This document shows positions 1-10,362 of a stretch of 64,000 nucleotides of DNA, piece after piece; positions within the stretch are counted from its first letter, which is position 1; each line of letters opens with the position of its first letter. The DNA is from Undaria pinnatifida (Eukaryota; Sar; Phaeophyceae; Laminariales; Alariaceae): contig JABAKD010000009.1 in NCBI GenBank assembly GCA_012845835.1, positions 6,325,324 through 6,389,323 on the forward strand, in the 5' to 3' direction. Both the position numbers and the translations under genes were made by a program. Below the pieces are notes generated by a model. That model was not told where the DNA came from. It did no database searches and saw only the letters and a list, made by a program, of their open reading frames with translations.

Positions 1-115
1 CTGTGGTGTGTCGTCGTTGTTGTTGCCGTCGTTGTCGTTTCCGTCGTTGTTGTTGCCGTCGTTGTTGTATTGATTAGTCTATTATTAGTATTATTATTGT
101 TGTTGTGTATTTTTA
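1..115. repeat. GTC/GTT-rich microsatellite
   Basis: Imperfect tandem repeat of GTCGTTGTTGTTGCC-like units that fades into an ATT/GTT-rich stretch. No coding signal is seen. Confidence 0.85.
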
Positions 116-242
116 TGTTTGATACGAGCTACTCCGGAGTATAATACATGGGCATCCTACGAGGTATCATACAGCAGCATTGCAGTGCCGGCATACGAGT
201 ATACAGCGGGAGGTGTTTGGTATGACTTTTCTCCCTTTCTTT

Positions 243-1465
243 TGTATTGTTGTGAAAATAAAAACACACTCCTCCTGGAACCAGCTGTGAGATCGAATAT
301 TTTGTCGAAACTCATCTTTGCAAGAAGAGCTGTGTGTGATACTCCGATCGCGCGTATTACGGGTTGTTGTGTGTCCTCATTAATTAAGGATATAGGTCGG
401 CGACTCCCCTTGCAACTACAGCGAAGCTATCAGGGTCAACAGGGTGATGCTAGTCAGTCTGTGCGCGGAAACTATAAAACCCGTTTTTGAGGGGGACAAA
501 ATCTGACAGCTAGCTGTGTAAGGAAATGCCTCAGATTCTCAAGTGTATCCCATATATAAGTCGTACAACCGGTGAGGGGAGGGCGGAGTTTATAAGGGCG
601 TGGGGGCATGGGTTTGAACAAGAGAGAGGAGCCGGGGGGGGCAAATGGGCGGGGCAACTCAATCTGTGCGCGGAAACTATGAATCCTTTAAGGGGATAAA
701 TCTGACGGTTTCGGAAGGAAAATACACCTGGACCCCAGTTTATCATGTAATATATCCTGTAAGTCGAACAACCAGTGAGGAGAGGGCGGAGTGTTCGAGG
801 GGGTGGGTGGGTTGGGGGGGCAGGGGGGGGGGGGGGTAAAGGGTTTTCAACAGCTTTAGGTCGCATAGATGTAGGGGTTTGCTATACGCGTGGTGCTTAG
901 GTCTAGGCGATGGTGCGGGTGGTGGTGGTGGTGGGGGGTGAATGGAAGCAGCGGCATGGATGGCTCTAGAAATGTAATGAGGGGATCTCGATGTTAGGTG
1001 GGGCGTTTGAGCAAGAGGGAGCGGGGGAAAAAAAAGGGGGGGGGGTGGGGGGGGGTGGGGGGGGGAAGGGGGGGGGGGGAGGGGGTTTTAGGGACGAGGA
1101 AAGGTTTTTAACAGGTTTAGGTCGCAATATATGCAGGGGCTTGCCGTACGTGTGGTGCTAGGCCTAGGCGGTCGTGCGGGTGGTGGGGAAGGAGGGGGTG
1201 TTGGGGGGGGGAGGGGGGGGTGAATTAAAGCTACGTCATGGATGGCTAAAAAGATGATGACGTGATATCAATAATTACGTAGAAGTGTTTATTACTCTGG
1301 ACGATTTCGATTTTAGGTGGGTCGTTTGAACAAGATGGAACGGGGAAAAAAAGGGGGGGGGGGGGAGGGGGAGGGGGGGGGAGGGGGCGGAAATGAATTG
1401 GAGCTACGGCATGGATGGCTAGAAATATAATGAGGTGATATCAGCTGGCTGGTAGTGTTTACCAC
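243..1465 (+). repeat. Family C G-rich retroposon-like repeat, copy a
   Basis: The family begins near an A-rich ATAAAAA stretch followed by GCTGTGAGATCGAA. It continues through a conserved 200-bp block (ACTCCGATCGCGCGTATTA, CCTCATTAAGGATATAGG, AGGGTCAACAGGGTGAT) and then alternates conserved text with long G tracts. This copy then repeats its 3' part (TAGGTCGCATA..., TGCTATACGCGTGGTGCTA) two or three times with G runs between. Other copies lie near 20956, 24480, 50900, 53840 and 55883 on the plus strand and near 19308-19965 on the minus strand. Short open frames across it are shadows: they are shifted between copies. Confidence 0.8.
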
Positions 1466-1477
1466 TCTGGCAGATTT

Positions 1478-1766
1478 TGATTTTTATTATAGCGCCTGTG
1501 TTCCCCTCCATATCGACGAGGGCTCGCGTCGCCATAGTACCTCTTTTCTGTGGTTGGTTTGCTGTAGAGCCTTTTCTGCCCCCCCTCGCCACGCCGGCGG
1601 TATGCGGCAGGTTCTAGAAGAGCCTTTTTTGCCCCCCCCCCCGCCACACACCGGCGGTACGCGGCAGGGTTTTGATGGTTGGTTTCCCTTGTTGTAGGGT
1701 CTGCGCTTCCTTCAACTGCTTTTCTTCGCGTGTTCCTGGCTCCATAGCCAGGGCGTTGGAGGACTA
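1478..1766 (+). mobile_element. Older Ty3-like element, internal 3' part, left of the nested insertion
   Basis: This stretch matches 5863-6130, inside the family A element (shared CTCCATATCGACGAGGGCTC and CGGCGGTATGCGGCAGGTTC). It ends ...GGAGGACTA, and the interrupted text resumes at 6514 with ACTAGGTGTGGGAG. It is therefore the internal 3' region of an older related element, split by family A insertion with a 4-bp ACTA duplication. The older element's 3' LTR is at 6661-6949. Confidence 0.75.
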
Positions 1767-2035
1767 TGTTAAGATACGGCCTCGAAAAGCCTGTAAGTAT
1801 CCGAACTTGAGATCATTTGGATGGGTTTCGTATGATAAGGTTGGCGTTTTATATTCGGGAAAGTTAGGAAATAGATCGGAGGCACGTGCCTCCGATCTCA
1901 GAAGCTATCCGGGGCTCTGGTGGAATCGAATAAAGCTACGTCTCTACGAAGGCAAAGAAAGTGAATACTCTCCGAATACCTGCTCAATTGGCAGACCTGC
2001 AGGGGGCACTCTGTGTCCCCACCGATAACCTTACA
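1767..2035 (+). repeat. Family A 5' LTR
   Basis: Runs TG...CA. It contains a perfect 26-bp palindrome at 1873-1898 and AATAAA about 30 bp downstream of it, as expected of an R-region polyadenylation signal. It differs from the 3' LTR by a handful of substitutions and small indels, so insertion is not very old. Confidence 0.88.
1873..1898. other. Conserved LTR hairpin upstream of AATAAA
   Basis: Arms AGATCGGAGGCAC and GTGCCTCCGATCT are exact reverse complements. The 3' LTR has the same hairpin two bases shorter (6353-6376). The older LTR at 6661-6949 has a version at 6772-6793 with two compensated base-pair changes. Conservation of pairing rather than sequence suggests an RNA structure near the 3' end of the element transcript. 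Confidence 0.8.
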
Positions 2036-2036
2036 T

Positions 2037-3029
2037 ATGGCGTCGTCGGCAAGACAAAAAAAAACGTCGTCACCGAGTTCGATTGCACACTCGAGTACCG
2101 CAAAAGCAGCGCCAACGGCATCGCCGATTTTTCCGGCCCGTTTTCCAGAGCCTACTACGGTGTACGACCGCAGCGGCTTGACAAACTTCAACCTCGTGGG
2201 GTTGACAAGCCCCAACCCCGTTGGAGATAGCGGTATCTACGTCCTACCGACCCGCGGGCTGCGCACTCCCTCCTCGCCGATCCCAGGGTTCGGTTTGGGT
2301 GGACTCGCACCTCCCGCCGAAAGCACTGCCTTGGGTGGGCTCGTGCCCCACACCGAAAGCACTGCTTTGGTTGGACTGGAACCCCTCGCCGAAAACACTG
2401 TCTTGGGTGGGCCCGTGCCCCGCACTGAACATGCTGCCTCGGGTGGGCTCCCTCTCACCTCTACCGCATTTCACGACTTCCTAACACACGAGCCACGTAT
2501 AAGGAGTGACGGCCTTTCTGCTTCCCCGGGGAGATTCGTCGCTCGTGTTTCTGCCTCCGTCGCCACTACCGAAGGCTGTGCCGGCCGCGGGTCGATTTAG
2601 CCTGCCGCTGACACCGTTTTCGCTTCGGTTTTTGCCATACCCATCGAGGGCGGCACGGGTTCCGCAGAAGCCCTGGCCGCAGCAACGCCCATCGCACAGC
2701 CGACCTATCTATCCCGGAGCTCTACACAGGAGTCGGCCCCCGCCGCGACCACCGATTCGACTGTGTTCTGTCTCTGCATTGCTTGGCACTCAAGCCCCTC
2801 CGTCGTCGACAACGCGCCGACGACCAGCGACAACAACGGGTAATGCACCCCCGCTGTAGGTTATGGATTCGGGCCCGGCGGGGCCCCCCGGCCATCTTCC
2901 AGACGAGTTACAACTCCGCCGCGAGCCCGACGGCCGCGGCCGACTCCGCCCGCCGCCGCGATCCCTACTCTTGCCGACCTGCCGGCCCGCACGGTACCAC
3001 TTCCGGCCGACCACGACCGCGCAGAGCCT
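2037..3029 (+). pseudogene. gag-like leader region of family A
   Basis: An open frame beginning MASSARQKKT at 2037 carries a short internal repeat (a GGLxP..EST/NTxL-type unit about 17 residues long, four or five times, roughly 2290-2455). Frames then change twice before the integrase frame. The sequence is proline-, serine- and arginine-rich. No CCHC knuckle or capsid motif is recognised. Calling it gag rests only on position between primer site and pol remnant. Confidence 0.4.
2038..2055 (+). promoter_or_regulatory. Primer-binding site, tRNA-Ser-like
   Basis: TGGCGTCGTCGGCAAGAC begins 2 nt after the LTR. Its complement ends GCCGACGACG-CCA: a G discriminator with a CGACGAC acceptor strand, as in eukaryotic tRNA-Ser. 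The same motif follows the LTRs of families B and T. Confidence 0.75.
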
Positions 3030-4960
3030 ATGGGAACTCCTCTTCTACGGCTTACGCCTTCTCCTGGTGACACGCCGACGACACCTACAAGGTCGGATGC
3101 CCTCGACGACGCTGCTGAATTGCGGTTCGCGGATTCCGTCGCGCGTTATTCGCATGCCGATTGGAAGCGCGAACAGTACGCCGAGCCGACGTGCCACGCC
3201 ACGATACGTTACATCTCTATCGGCCGGCCGTCGGCCCTGCCACCCGACTTTTTGGCATGCTACCCCTCGCACAAGCGTCTCTCCCTCTCAGACATCCAGG
3301 AGCTGGCGGGTAAGGGTCGACTACATACAACCGATGACGACATCGTCCTACTCGTCCGTAACCCCACATTGCCGCCAACAAGGTCTGACAAACCCAAATC
3401 TATGGGGCGAGTTGCTTGCCTGCTAAACGACGAGCCAATTCGCATCTACGTTCCCCTGCTCATGCGCCCTTGGATTATGCAAGCTTGCCACTAGACGGTC
3501 TTTTGTCACCTTGGCACAACGCGCACGTTGCGCATGCTGGAGCATTTTTATTGGTGGATTGGCATGAATGCGTTCACCCGGTGGTGGCTTCGCCACTGCT
3601 TGAAGTGCCAAGCGCGGAAAAACCCAAGGCTGACTGTCCGCTGGCCCATCATCACAATGCCTCTGCCGGAAGGTCCAGGTGTCGCCGTCAGTGTTGACTA
3701 CTTCGGCCCCCTTCCGGCCACACCACGATGCAACACCTACATCCTGCTGTTCACCGATCGCTTCAGTCGTCGGGTCGACATGTTCCCCGTCACTGCCGCT
3801 GAGTTCACCGCGGAGGGTACAGCCAATATCCTGGTGTGAAACCAATACATCCCCTTGTGGGGGTGCCCGCGCACCATACCCTCGGACAACGGACTTCAGT
3901 TCTGCTCCAAGCTTTCACAAGCTGTATATCAGCTGTTGGGTATGCACACGCTTGCTGCAAGCTCCTATCATCCCAACTGTAACGGGGGCGTTGAGCGGGT
4001 AAACCACACTATGGTCCAAATGCTGGCTATGGTCGTCAACGAGCGACAAGACGATTGAGACTTGCATCTGCCCCACGCAGAATTCGCTTACAACAATTCC
4101 GTCAGCGCGGCGACGGGTCTGGCGCCCAACGAGGTCCACATCAGGCAAACTACCACGGCTCCCCCTGACGGTTTTCGACCGCACTGGTGTCGTGGGACAC
4201 CAGGGTCTGGCCCGTGACCACCTGGCCTATTGCGACTTGGCCACCGACCGGCAAAAGCTCGCGAACGACATTGTCCGCGCACACCACGCCCTCACCGTTT
4301 CCCGTGTTAACCGCAGAAACTCCGCCCTCGTCGACGCGCTGCGTCCAGCACCTAACTTGGCTGTGGGTGGTTGGACATGGGTATACAATTCTGCCTCTAT
4401 CATCCGCCAGGGTGTGAAGGCCAACACCGACGCCAAGGTACTCAAGGCCAAACTCGCGCTTAATTGGACGGGCCCGTATAAGGTCCTGGCCGTCGGTCCC
4501 TGCTCCGCCGCCGAGACACCGGACGGTTCGCCCGTCGGGAGCAACCTCCTCTATTTGGATCTCCCTTCCGACCTGCCCGGTTCGGACGCTCGTTGGCGTG
4601 TGGCCATTGAGCGCTGCAAACCCTGCGCCAACCCCCACGACAGCGGGGACATGCCCAAATACCTACCGGCGGGGCTGACGCAGTACGTGCTCAACAAATT
4701 TTCCAAAAAGTCCCCGCCGTACTACGTCACCCAAGACGACGTCTCGACTCCCCTCCAACGGCTGGAGGTGGAGCAGACCACTGGTCGTCAGTCGGTACGG
4801 GGGCGAGGTGGCGTCATCGCGGTGCTATACAAGAAGCATTGGGGGGGACTCTCCAAACCTTCCTGGGAGCGGGAAATGGACCTCCACCTCTCCCGCTCCC
4901 ACATCTTGCGTTATTGGGTCGAAACCCGGACCAGCACCGCTAAACCAACCGCCTCTACCG
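3030..4960 (+). pseudogene. Integrase with HHCC zinc finger, D,D(35)E core, GPY/F module and chromodomain (broken)
   Basis: An integrase inserts retroelement cDNA into host DNA. The N-terminal finger spans about 3485-3610 (two His, then HCLKCQ). The catalytic core shows Asp at 3697 (VDYFGP), Asp at 3885 (SDNGLQF) and Glu at 3993 (GGVERVN), giving the canonical 35-residue spacing. ATGLAPNEVH follows. After a frameshift around 4140-4190 the reading frame carries NWTGPYKVL, the GPY/F module of Ty3 integrases, near 4459. A chromodomain-like end follows near 4790-4920, with YKKHWGG, SWEREMDL and HILRYW. In-frame stops at 3492 (TAG), 3837 (TGA) and 4056 (TGA) plus the frameshift make it a pseudogene. 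The stop at 4056 lies where relatives have Trp. Confidence 0.87.
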
Positions 4961-4964
4961 CCGA

Positions 4965-5309
4965 ATGCGGATCGGGGCGGCACAGCGCGAGCTCTCCCGC
5001 AACAACGGGGAACGTTTCCTAGCGCCGGGCTACGCCTGTGTTCCCCGCGCCGATTGGCTCCGTCGCTACTACGACACAGAACTTCCGAAGGGAACCCACT
5101 TTTGGTACAAGGGAGACCATGGGTTATGGTGGCTTGGAAAAATCAGCGCGAGCACTACCGAGGACAAGGTATACCTGGTCCGCTCTCTGGACGACCAGGG
5201 ACTGATTAAACTTCCTCTTCCCCCGGCGCGCTTCAACGGGAGCCGTACGAGGCTCTTGGTGCTTGCAAGTTCACATCGCCAGTGCGTTTCCTCGGGGAAT
5301 CCAACGTAA
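4965..5309 (+). pseudogene. Small C-terminal domain downstream of the chromodomain
   Basis: 114 codons open in a different frame just after the chromodomain. They encode a compact aromatic-rich segment (RADWLRRYYD, GTHFWYKGDHGLWWLGKI, then VRSLDDQGLIKLPLPPARF) that looks like a small beta-barrel or reader fold. I do not recognise the family. Alternating aromatic and charged residues argue for a former coding segment rather than a chance frame. It may be the C-terminal tail of the polyprotein, frameshifted. Confidence 0.45.
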
Positions 5310-6246
5310 CGTAGACGAATCTCGAGGCGCGGCCGTGGCCAGTTGACTCCAAGCCGCCACCGCTCCTCGATAATTCTCCTATTTTTGGGGTTACGAGGTT
5401 TGAGTCTTCGTCTTTGGGTTGTTCGTAGTGTCCTGAGGGTTTTCGTCGGGTTTAGGGGCGGTTCTTTCCATTTTTTTCTTCTTTTGGTCCTGGCGAGCCC
5501 CCTGCTCTGTGCTGGGCCAGGGTTCGGGTAAAACGCCGCTACCTGAGGCGCAGGGCTGTCGCTTTTTCGTCATTGTTCAATTTCCCCCTGCCGACGCCCT
5601 CCTCAGCCCAGAGCCGGGGGGCGATCAGGGTACCCTGTTCGCGCGTAACGTGGTACAGGGCTATGTACGGGTCTGTGTGTCATCCTTAATCTTTTGTGTG
5701 TTGTATTTGTTCTACTTTGTTTTTTCGACCAAACATTTTCCCCCTTCTTCGCGGGGCTGTAGGTGTTGCCACACCTTCCATCCCGGGTATTTGTCGTTTC
5801 CTCGTCTAACCCCCCGGCATGCCGATGGCCCGCGGGAGGTTTTTCGCATGACTTCTCCCTTGTGTTTGCGCCTGTGTTCCCCTCCATATCGACGAGGGCT
5901 CGCCTCGCCATAGTACCTTTTGTGTGGTTGGTTTGCCGTAGAGCCTTTCCTGCCCCTCCCCGCCACACCGGCGGTATGCGGCAGGTTCTAGAGCCTTTTC
6001 TGCCCCCCCCGGCCACACCGGCGTCACGCGGCAGGTTTTTGATGGGTGACTTTTGCCTTGTTGTAGGATCTGCGTTTCTTTCAACTGCTTTCCTTCGCGC
6101 GTTCCTGGCTCCATATCCAGATCGTTAGAGGTGTGGGAGTGGGTTTTGAGGAGCCGCATCTTCGACTCATGTCCTCTAGTTCGTGGAACTGGAGTGTCCC
6201 CGGATCTCCCATATTTCTGCATACGCGACTCATCAGGGTGGGCTAG
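5310..6246 (+). other. 3' untranslated interior of family A
   Basis: No convincing coding potential. It contains the 5863-6130 block duplicated at 1478-1766, then a conserved tail (TGTGGGAG, GCCGCATCTTCGAC, CATCAGGGTGGGCTAG) immediately before the 3' LTR. The family B element has a related tail. Confidence 0.7.
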
Positions 6247-6513
6247 TGTTAAGATACGGCCTCGAAAGGCCTGTAATTTTCCGAATTTGAGATCATTTGG
6301 ATGAGTTTCGTATGATAAGGTTGGCGTTTTATAGTCGGGAAAGTTAGGAAATAGATCGGAGGCACGCCTCCGATCTCAGAAGCTATCCGGGGCTATGGTG
6401 GAATCGAATAAAGCTACGTCTCTACGAAGGCAAAGAAAGTGAGTACTCTCCGAATACCTGCTCAATTGGCAGACCTGCAGGGGGCACTCTCTGTCCCCAC
6501 CGATAACCTTACA
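6247..6513 (+). repeat. Family A 3' LTR
   Basis: Partner of 1767-2035. The hairpin is at 6353-6376 and AATAAA lies downstream. The flanking ACTA duplication is complete at 6514-6517. Confidence 0.88.
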
Positions 6514-6949
6514 ACTAGGTGTGGGAGTGGGTTTTGAGGAGCGTATTCGACTCGTGGTCTAGTTCATAGAACCGGAGTTTTACCGAATCTACCATATTTC
6601 TGCATATATATGTTATACTGAGTATATGTTGTATATGCGGCTCATCAGGGTGGGCTATAGTGTTAAGATACGGCCTCGAAAGGCCTGTAACATGATCTGA
6701 ATTGAAATAATTTGGCCGGCTTTTTCGTATGATAAGGTTGTCGTTTTCTATTGGGGATAGTCAGGAAATAAAACGGAGGCGCGCGCCTCCGTTCTCAGAA
6801 CCCATCCGGGGCTGGCTCTGGTGGAAACTAATAAAAAGTTACGTCTGTCTAACCTATAAGGCTAAGAAAGTGAGTACTCTCCGAGGACCTGTTCAATTAG
6901 CAGACCTTCAGGGGACACTCTGTGTCCCCGCCCAATACCCTTACTTACA
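6514..6949 (+). mobile_element. Older relative of family A: internal tail and diverged 3' LTR
   Basis: 6518-6660 resumes the sequence interrupted at 1766 and ends in CAGGGTGGGCTATAG, a polypurine-like tract. The LTR starts TGTTAAGATACGG exactly at 6661 and ends near TTACTTACA. It is clearly more diverged from the two inner LTRs than they are from each other, as expected of the older host element. Confidence 0.78.
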
Positions 6950-7179
6950 TACAGCAGTAAGGGAGTATTATTATTATGTGTGTATTGATATATTATATCA
7001 ATCCAAATCAACCCAAAAATGAAAATATTAACAAGAATAAAAATAGAAGGCATCTCGCGAGATCATCGTAGTACGTAATAATACTAATCATCATGCAGTA
7101 GTAGTACTGTAGTAGTATACAGACAGATACGATTATGTTACTATGTGTCAATTTCTATCTGGTGGGCCAGGTGGAGGAG
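6950..7179. other. AT-rich unique spacer
   Basis: Low-complexity AT-rich DNA with many ATTATTAT and GTAGTA runs. No gene or repeat match to the rest of the window was seen. Confidence 0.5.
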
Positions 7180-8518
7180 TGTTAAGGTTATTAGTGGGGT
7201 ATTAGTCCGTTTGACCACTTGCAAAAGGTTAACCAAAATAGCTTACCCAAACTAAGCCATATAACACTATTGTAATGGAGTGTCCTCCGTAGAAGGATAG
7301 TTTATAGATTCGACGTGAAACCATGTCATGGTTGACGTGAAACCGCGTGACATTAGATGTCACATTCACGTCAAGGCCATGATAAATGGGCGGTAATGTA
7401 GGTGACGATGATGGGACAAGCAGGACGCCCCTCATCTCACTACCTGCTCTACCCTGCCCTGCTCTGTCTTGGCTTGTTTTGTCTGTCTTTCAGAGTTCAA
7501 TGTGGAGGAAAGAATGTATAAGCTTTTGAGTCTATCCAGCGAGCCATGAGGAGATACCAACCAAAGACACTGGAACCTATGAGGAGCACGCTTCCCAACA
7601 CCGACCAACCACGCATCCCCCACTCGGAGTACCACTACAATTGACGTCGTCGGAGCAGTGAACGTGCACTAGTGTATATCTTGCAATGAGGCATTTAAGC
7701 CTCATTATTACCAGGTAGGTGTGGGGGAATCTATACCCTCATTTTCGTTTGTTTCGAATAGCTGCATCTTCGATCCCCTTTCCAATCCTGGATGTGTTGT
7801 TGACATCCTTTGGTTGCCAGGTGATCTGCATCTACGACTATTCAGGGTGGCCTAATGTAATGGAGTGCCCTCCGTAGAAGGATAGTTTATAGATTCGACG
7901 TGAAACCATGTCATGGTTGAGATGAAACCGCGTGACATTAGATGTCACATTCACGTCAAGGCCATCATAGATGAGCGGTAATGTAGGTGACGATGATGGG
8001 ACAGGGGCAGGACGCCCCTCATCTCACTACCTGCTCTACCCTGCCCTACTCTGTCATGGCTTATATTTTGTCTGTCTTTCAGAGTTCAATGTAGAGGAAA
8101 GAATGTATAAGCTTTTGAGTCTATCCAGCGAGCCATGAGGAAAGACCAACCAAAGACACTGGAACCTATAAGGAGCACGCTTCCCAACACCGAACAACCA
8201 CGCATACCCCACTCGGAGTACCACTACACTATTCCCCCCTGAAACGGCGGGATACCAGGTTAGCCGGATATACGGGCGGGCCTGTCAATATCCAAGCGGT
8301 TTCATTTTCTGGGTATACCGGGGAGAGTATTTTTCAAGTTCGACATGGGGAAAGTCTGAAAAAGTTCATTATTGTGGATGGTGGGATGAACCCACGACCC
8401 GACAAAAACATGGTCCTGCCGTCGACGCCATTTGTTAAAAGGTATTAGTGGGGTATTAGTCCGTTGGACCACTTGCAAAAGGTTAACCAATAGCTTGCCC
8501 AAACTAAGCCTTATAACA
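7180..8518 (-). mobile_element. Family T miniature LTR element interrupted by family B
   Basis: On the minus strand the 5' LTR is 8433-8518 (TGTTATAAGGCTTAG to TTTTAACA) and the 3' LTR is 7180-7266. The interior starts with the primer site TGGCGTCGACGGCAGGACC 2 nt after the LTR and ends with purine-rich TTTCAGGGGGGAATAG before the 3' LTR. A family B element sits exactly between polypurine tract and 3' LTR with a CTAT duplication. Removing it leaves an element of about 380 bp with no coding capacity, i.e. TRIM-like. Its 5' LTR also serves as the 3' LTR of the gag-bearing element to the right. Confidence 0.8.
7271..8228 (+). mobile_element. Family B short non-coding LTR element
   Basis: LTRs 7271-7639 and 7856-8228 (369 and 373 bp) start TGTAATGGAGTG and end CACTACA. 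The target duplication CTAT is at 7267-7270 and 8229-8232. A primer-site relative, TGACGTCGTCGGAGCAG, lies at 7642-7658. The 216-bp interior has a GAGGC/GCCTC hairpin, a tail resembling that of family A (GCATCTTCGA..., CTGCATCTACGACTATTCAGGGTGG) and no open frame. It is a non-autonomous element that must borrow enzymes from a coding relative. Confidence 0.85.
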
Positions 8519-10362
8519 CTCTCCCTCCCTGAAACGGCGGGATAGTAGGTCGGCCGGATATACGGGCGGACCTGTCAATATCTAAGTGGTTTCATTTCCT
8601 GGGGATACCGGGAGAGTATTTTTCAAGTTCGGGGGTACGCGCGCGTGCCAAATCCGAAGAAACAGGCGTGGTGCGGTCACCCGACACAGTCAGTTTGCTC
8701 AGCCGTCCAGCGGAGGAAGCAATATCCACCAGGAAAGGAATTGCTTGCCTCTTGCCGGCTACCACCTTCACCTCGCAGCGATCTGTGTTCGAGCTCGAGG
8801 ACGAGCGGGAGGAGGTGGACGATCCGTCCCACGCTGAAGGCCCTCGTGTGCTGTTCCGCCGTCCTCCAGTGCCTCCTCCCGACCTGCGGCCGCCGCCCCG
8901 GTTGGTTCGTGCCTGGTTGCTCTCTTGGCGGTGCTCTAAGCCACCACCAGTACCCGACGCTCGTCCCGCGCTTCCATCACCGTTGCCACCCCCGCGGCGG
9001 TTGTAGTGGCCACCATCCCCACCATTTCCCCCGTCTCCCCCAGTCTGGCCGCCACCACCCCCGTAACTACCACCTCCACGGTTGCGGTCTCCGCGATCGC
9101 GGCTGTCACCGCGTCGCTGTTTTGTTGCGCGCCTTCCCTCCAGCGCTTCCTTTGGGGTCGGCCAGAGAACGGGGTCGGGGGCGTCGTCGTGGGCCAATCT
9201 TAAGGCTTTGACCAAGGCGAGGTAGGGGCCCGCCTCATCTGCCCAAAGGTGGAGTTGTTGTCGCGGCGGGCCCAGACCGCTCCGACCGAAGGGTCTTCTG
9301 CCTTGAACGACGACCGTCGCTCTGACGTTAAGAGGGCCGTGGCCGCTGCTACCACCGCCTCCGCCAGATCGGCCGAGAACCCTACCCTCGGCGTGGTCGC
9401 CATGTATTGGACGCTGCCCATCATGAAAGCTTCGTCCCCGGGTCGTGACTTCTGGGAGGCAACGCCCAGCGGGCGCGCCGGAGGCAGGGTAGCTCTCGCC
9501 GCAGTCGACATAGCTGAGAGGGCAACGGCTTGGCGCTCCCTCGCTACCGCGCGGGACGCCTCTCGAGCAGCGACCCTCGCCTGGTCGAGGGCTTCATCCT
9601 CGCGGCGTCGGCGTTCGTCATCGTGGCGCCTGCGTTCCTCACGCCGGTGAAGGGTCCGAGTAAATCGTCGAGTGCTTGCTGGGCCTCGGTGTAAATTCAG
9701 ACTCGGAGTCCGAGGGGCCGACATGAGTGCCCTGGTCTCCGGAGTCCTGAGGGAGGCGCTCTGTCGAGCGCGGAGAGTCCAGGTGGCGGCGGTGGAGCTC
9801 TGTCGAGTGCGAGGAGATCAGCTGGTGGCGCTCCCTCGCGGCTGGCGAGACCTGGCGTCTAGATGCCCCCGCGCCCGGTAGGGTTTTTTCGGCCTCCTCC
9901 CCGTGGACCAGCGAGTCGACCCGGTCGGTCGCTGTGCCTTGGGGGTGACTGGTGTTCATGTCGCTGTTGTCGTCGGGGTTCTCGTCACGTTCTCCTCCCC
10001 GTCTCGACTTGCGGGACCTCAAGCCTTCCCTTCCTTCTCCCTGGGCCTCCTGGTTGAGGTGCGTGGAGGATCGCAGTCTGCCCGAGTAGCCTGCAACGTT
10101 ATTGGACATGTTGCTTGTAGGGAGGGGGGGGCGACGGGAGGGGGGGGGGACGAGGGCGACGCGTGAAGGAGCGACGGAGGTCGATGTATTGTTGTGGAGT
10201 CCCCACAGCAAGTAGTGATAAATCTGTGTGCTAGCAAGGAGTGAGGCCAAAATGGGCCAAGTTGGTCCGCCCCATTAGTTAAGGTATTAGTGGGGTATTA
10301 GTCCGTTAGACCACTTGCAAAAGGTTAACCAATAGCTTACCCACAAACTAAGCCTTATAACA
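8519..10362 (-). mobile_element. gag-bearing LTR element sharing family T LTRs
   Basis: On the minus strand the 5' LTR is 10277-10362 and the 3' LTR is 8433-8518 (shared with the miniature copy). Between them lie gag-like frames, then the same roughly 115-bp pre-LTR segment found in the miniature elements (inner ends ACTCTCCC and GGGAGAGT). The stretch after its 5' LTR (ATGGGGCGGACC) no longer matches the primer site. It may be the coding relative from which the miniature T elements arose by internal deletion. It lacks any pol domain beyond a possible protease remnant. Confidence 0.65.
8592..10250 (-). pseudogene. gag-like polyprotein with degenerate protease-like end
   Basis: Minus-strand frames join by two frameshifts. 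10250-9639 is Ser/Arg-rich. 9724-9200 has a highly charged predicted coiled coil (REERRRHDDERRRREDEA) and an Ala-rich helix. 9215-8592, back in the first frame, is an RGG-type glycine/arginine-rich basic region followed by IPFLVDIASSAGRLSKL. That last segment resembles the LVDTGAS active site of retroviral-type aspartic proteases with TGAS replaced. The order (helical region, RNA-binding basic region, protease) is that of Gag-PR. No CCHC knuckle is seen; the RGG region may take its place. The identification is by order and context. Confidence 0.5.

Larger units (their letters stand above)
1767..6513 (+). mobile_element. Family A Ty3/gypsy-like LTR retrotransposon, internally deleted and decayed
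   Basis: Two nearly identical 267-269 bp direct repeats (1767-2035 and 6247-6513) start TGTTAAGATACGG and end CCTTACA, and are flanked by ACTA on both sides (1763-1766 and 6514-6517). A primer-binding site TGGCGTCGTCGGCAAGAC lies 2 nt after the 5' LTR (2038-2055). A purine-rich CAGGGTGGGCTAG precedes the 3' LTR. The 4.2-kb interior encodes an integrase with chromodomain but no recognisable reverse transcriptase or RNase H, so it is a deletion derivative. Stops and frameshifts show it is inactive. The integrase-chromodomain pairing and short LTRs fit the chromovirus branch of Ty3/gypsy. Confidence 0.88.

Noticed and set aside
1455-2028. Proline-rich frames over the family A flank and LTR
   Set aside because: The same text is non-coding in the second copy at 5863-6513, where the frame is not kept.
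2037-6246. Reverse transcriptase or RNase H in family A
   Set aside because: No YxDD-type or RNase H motif in any frame; the interior goes from a gag-like region straight to integrase.
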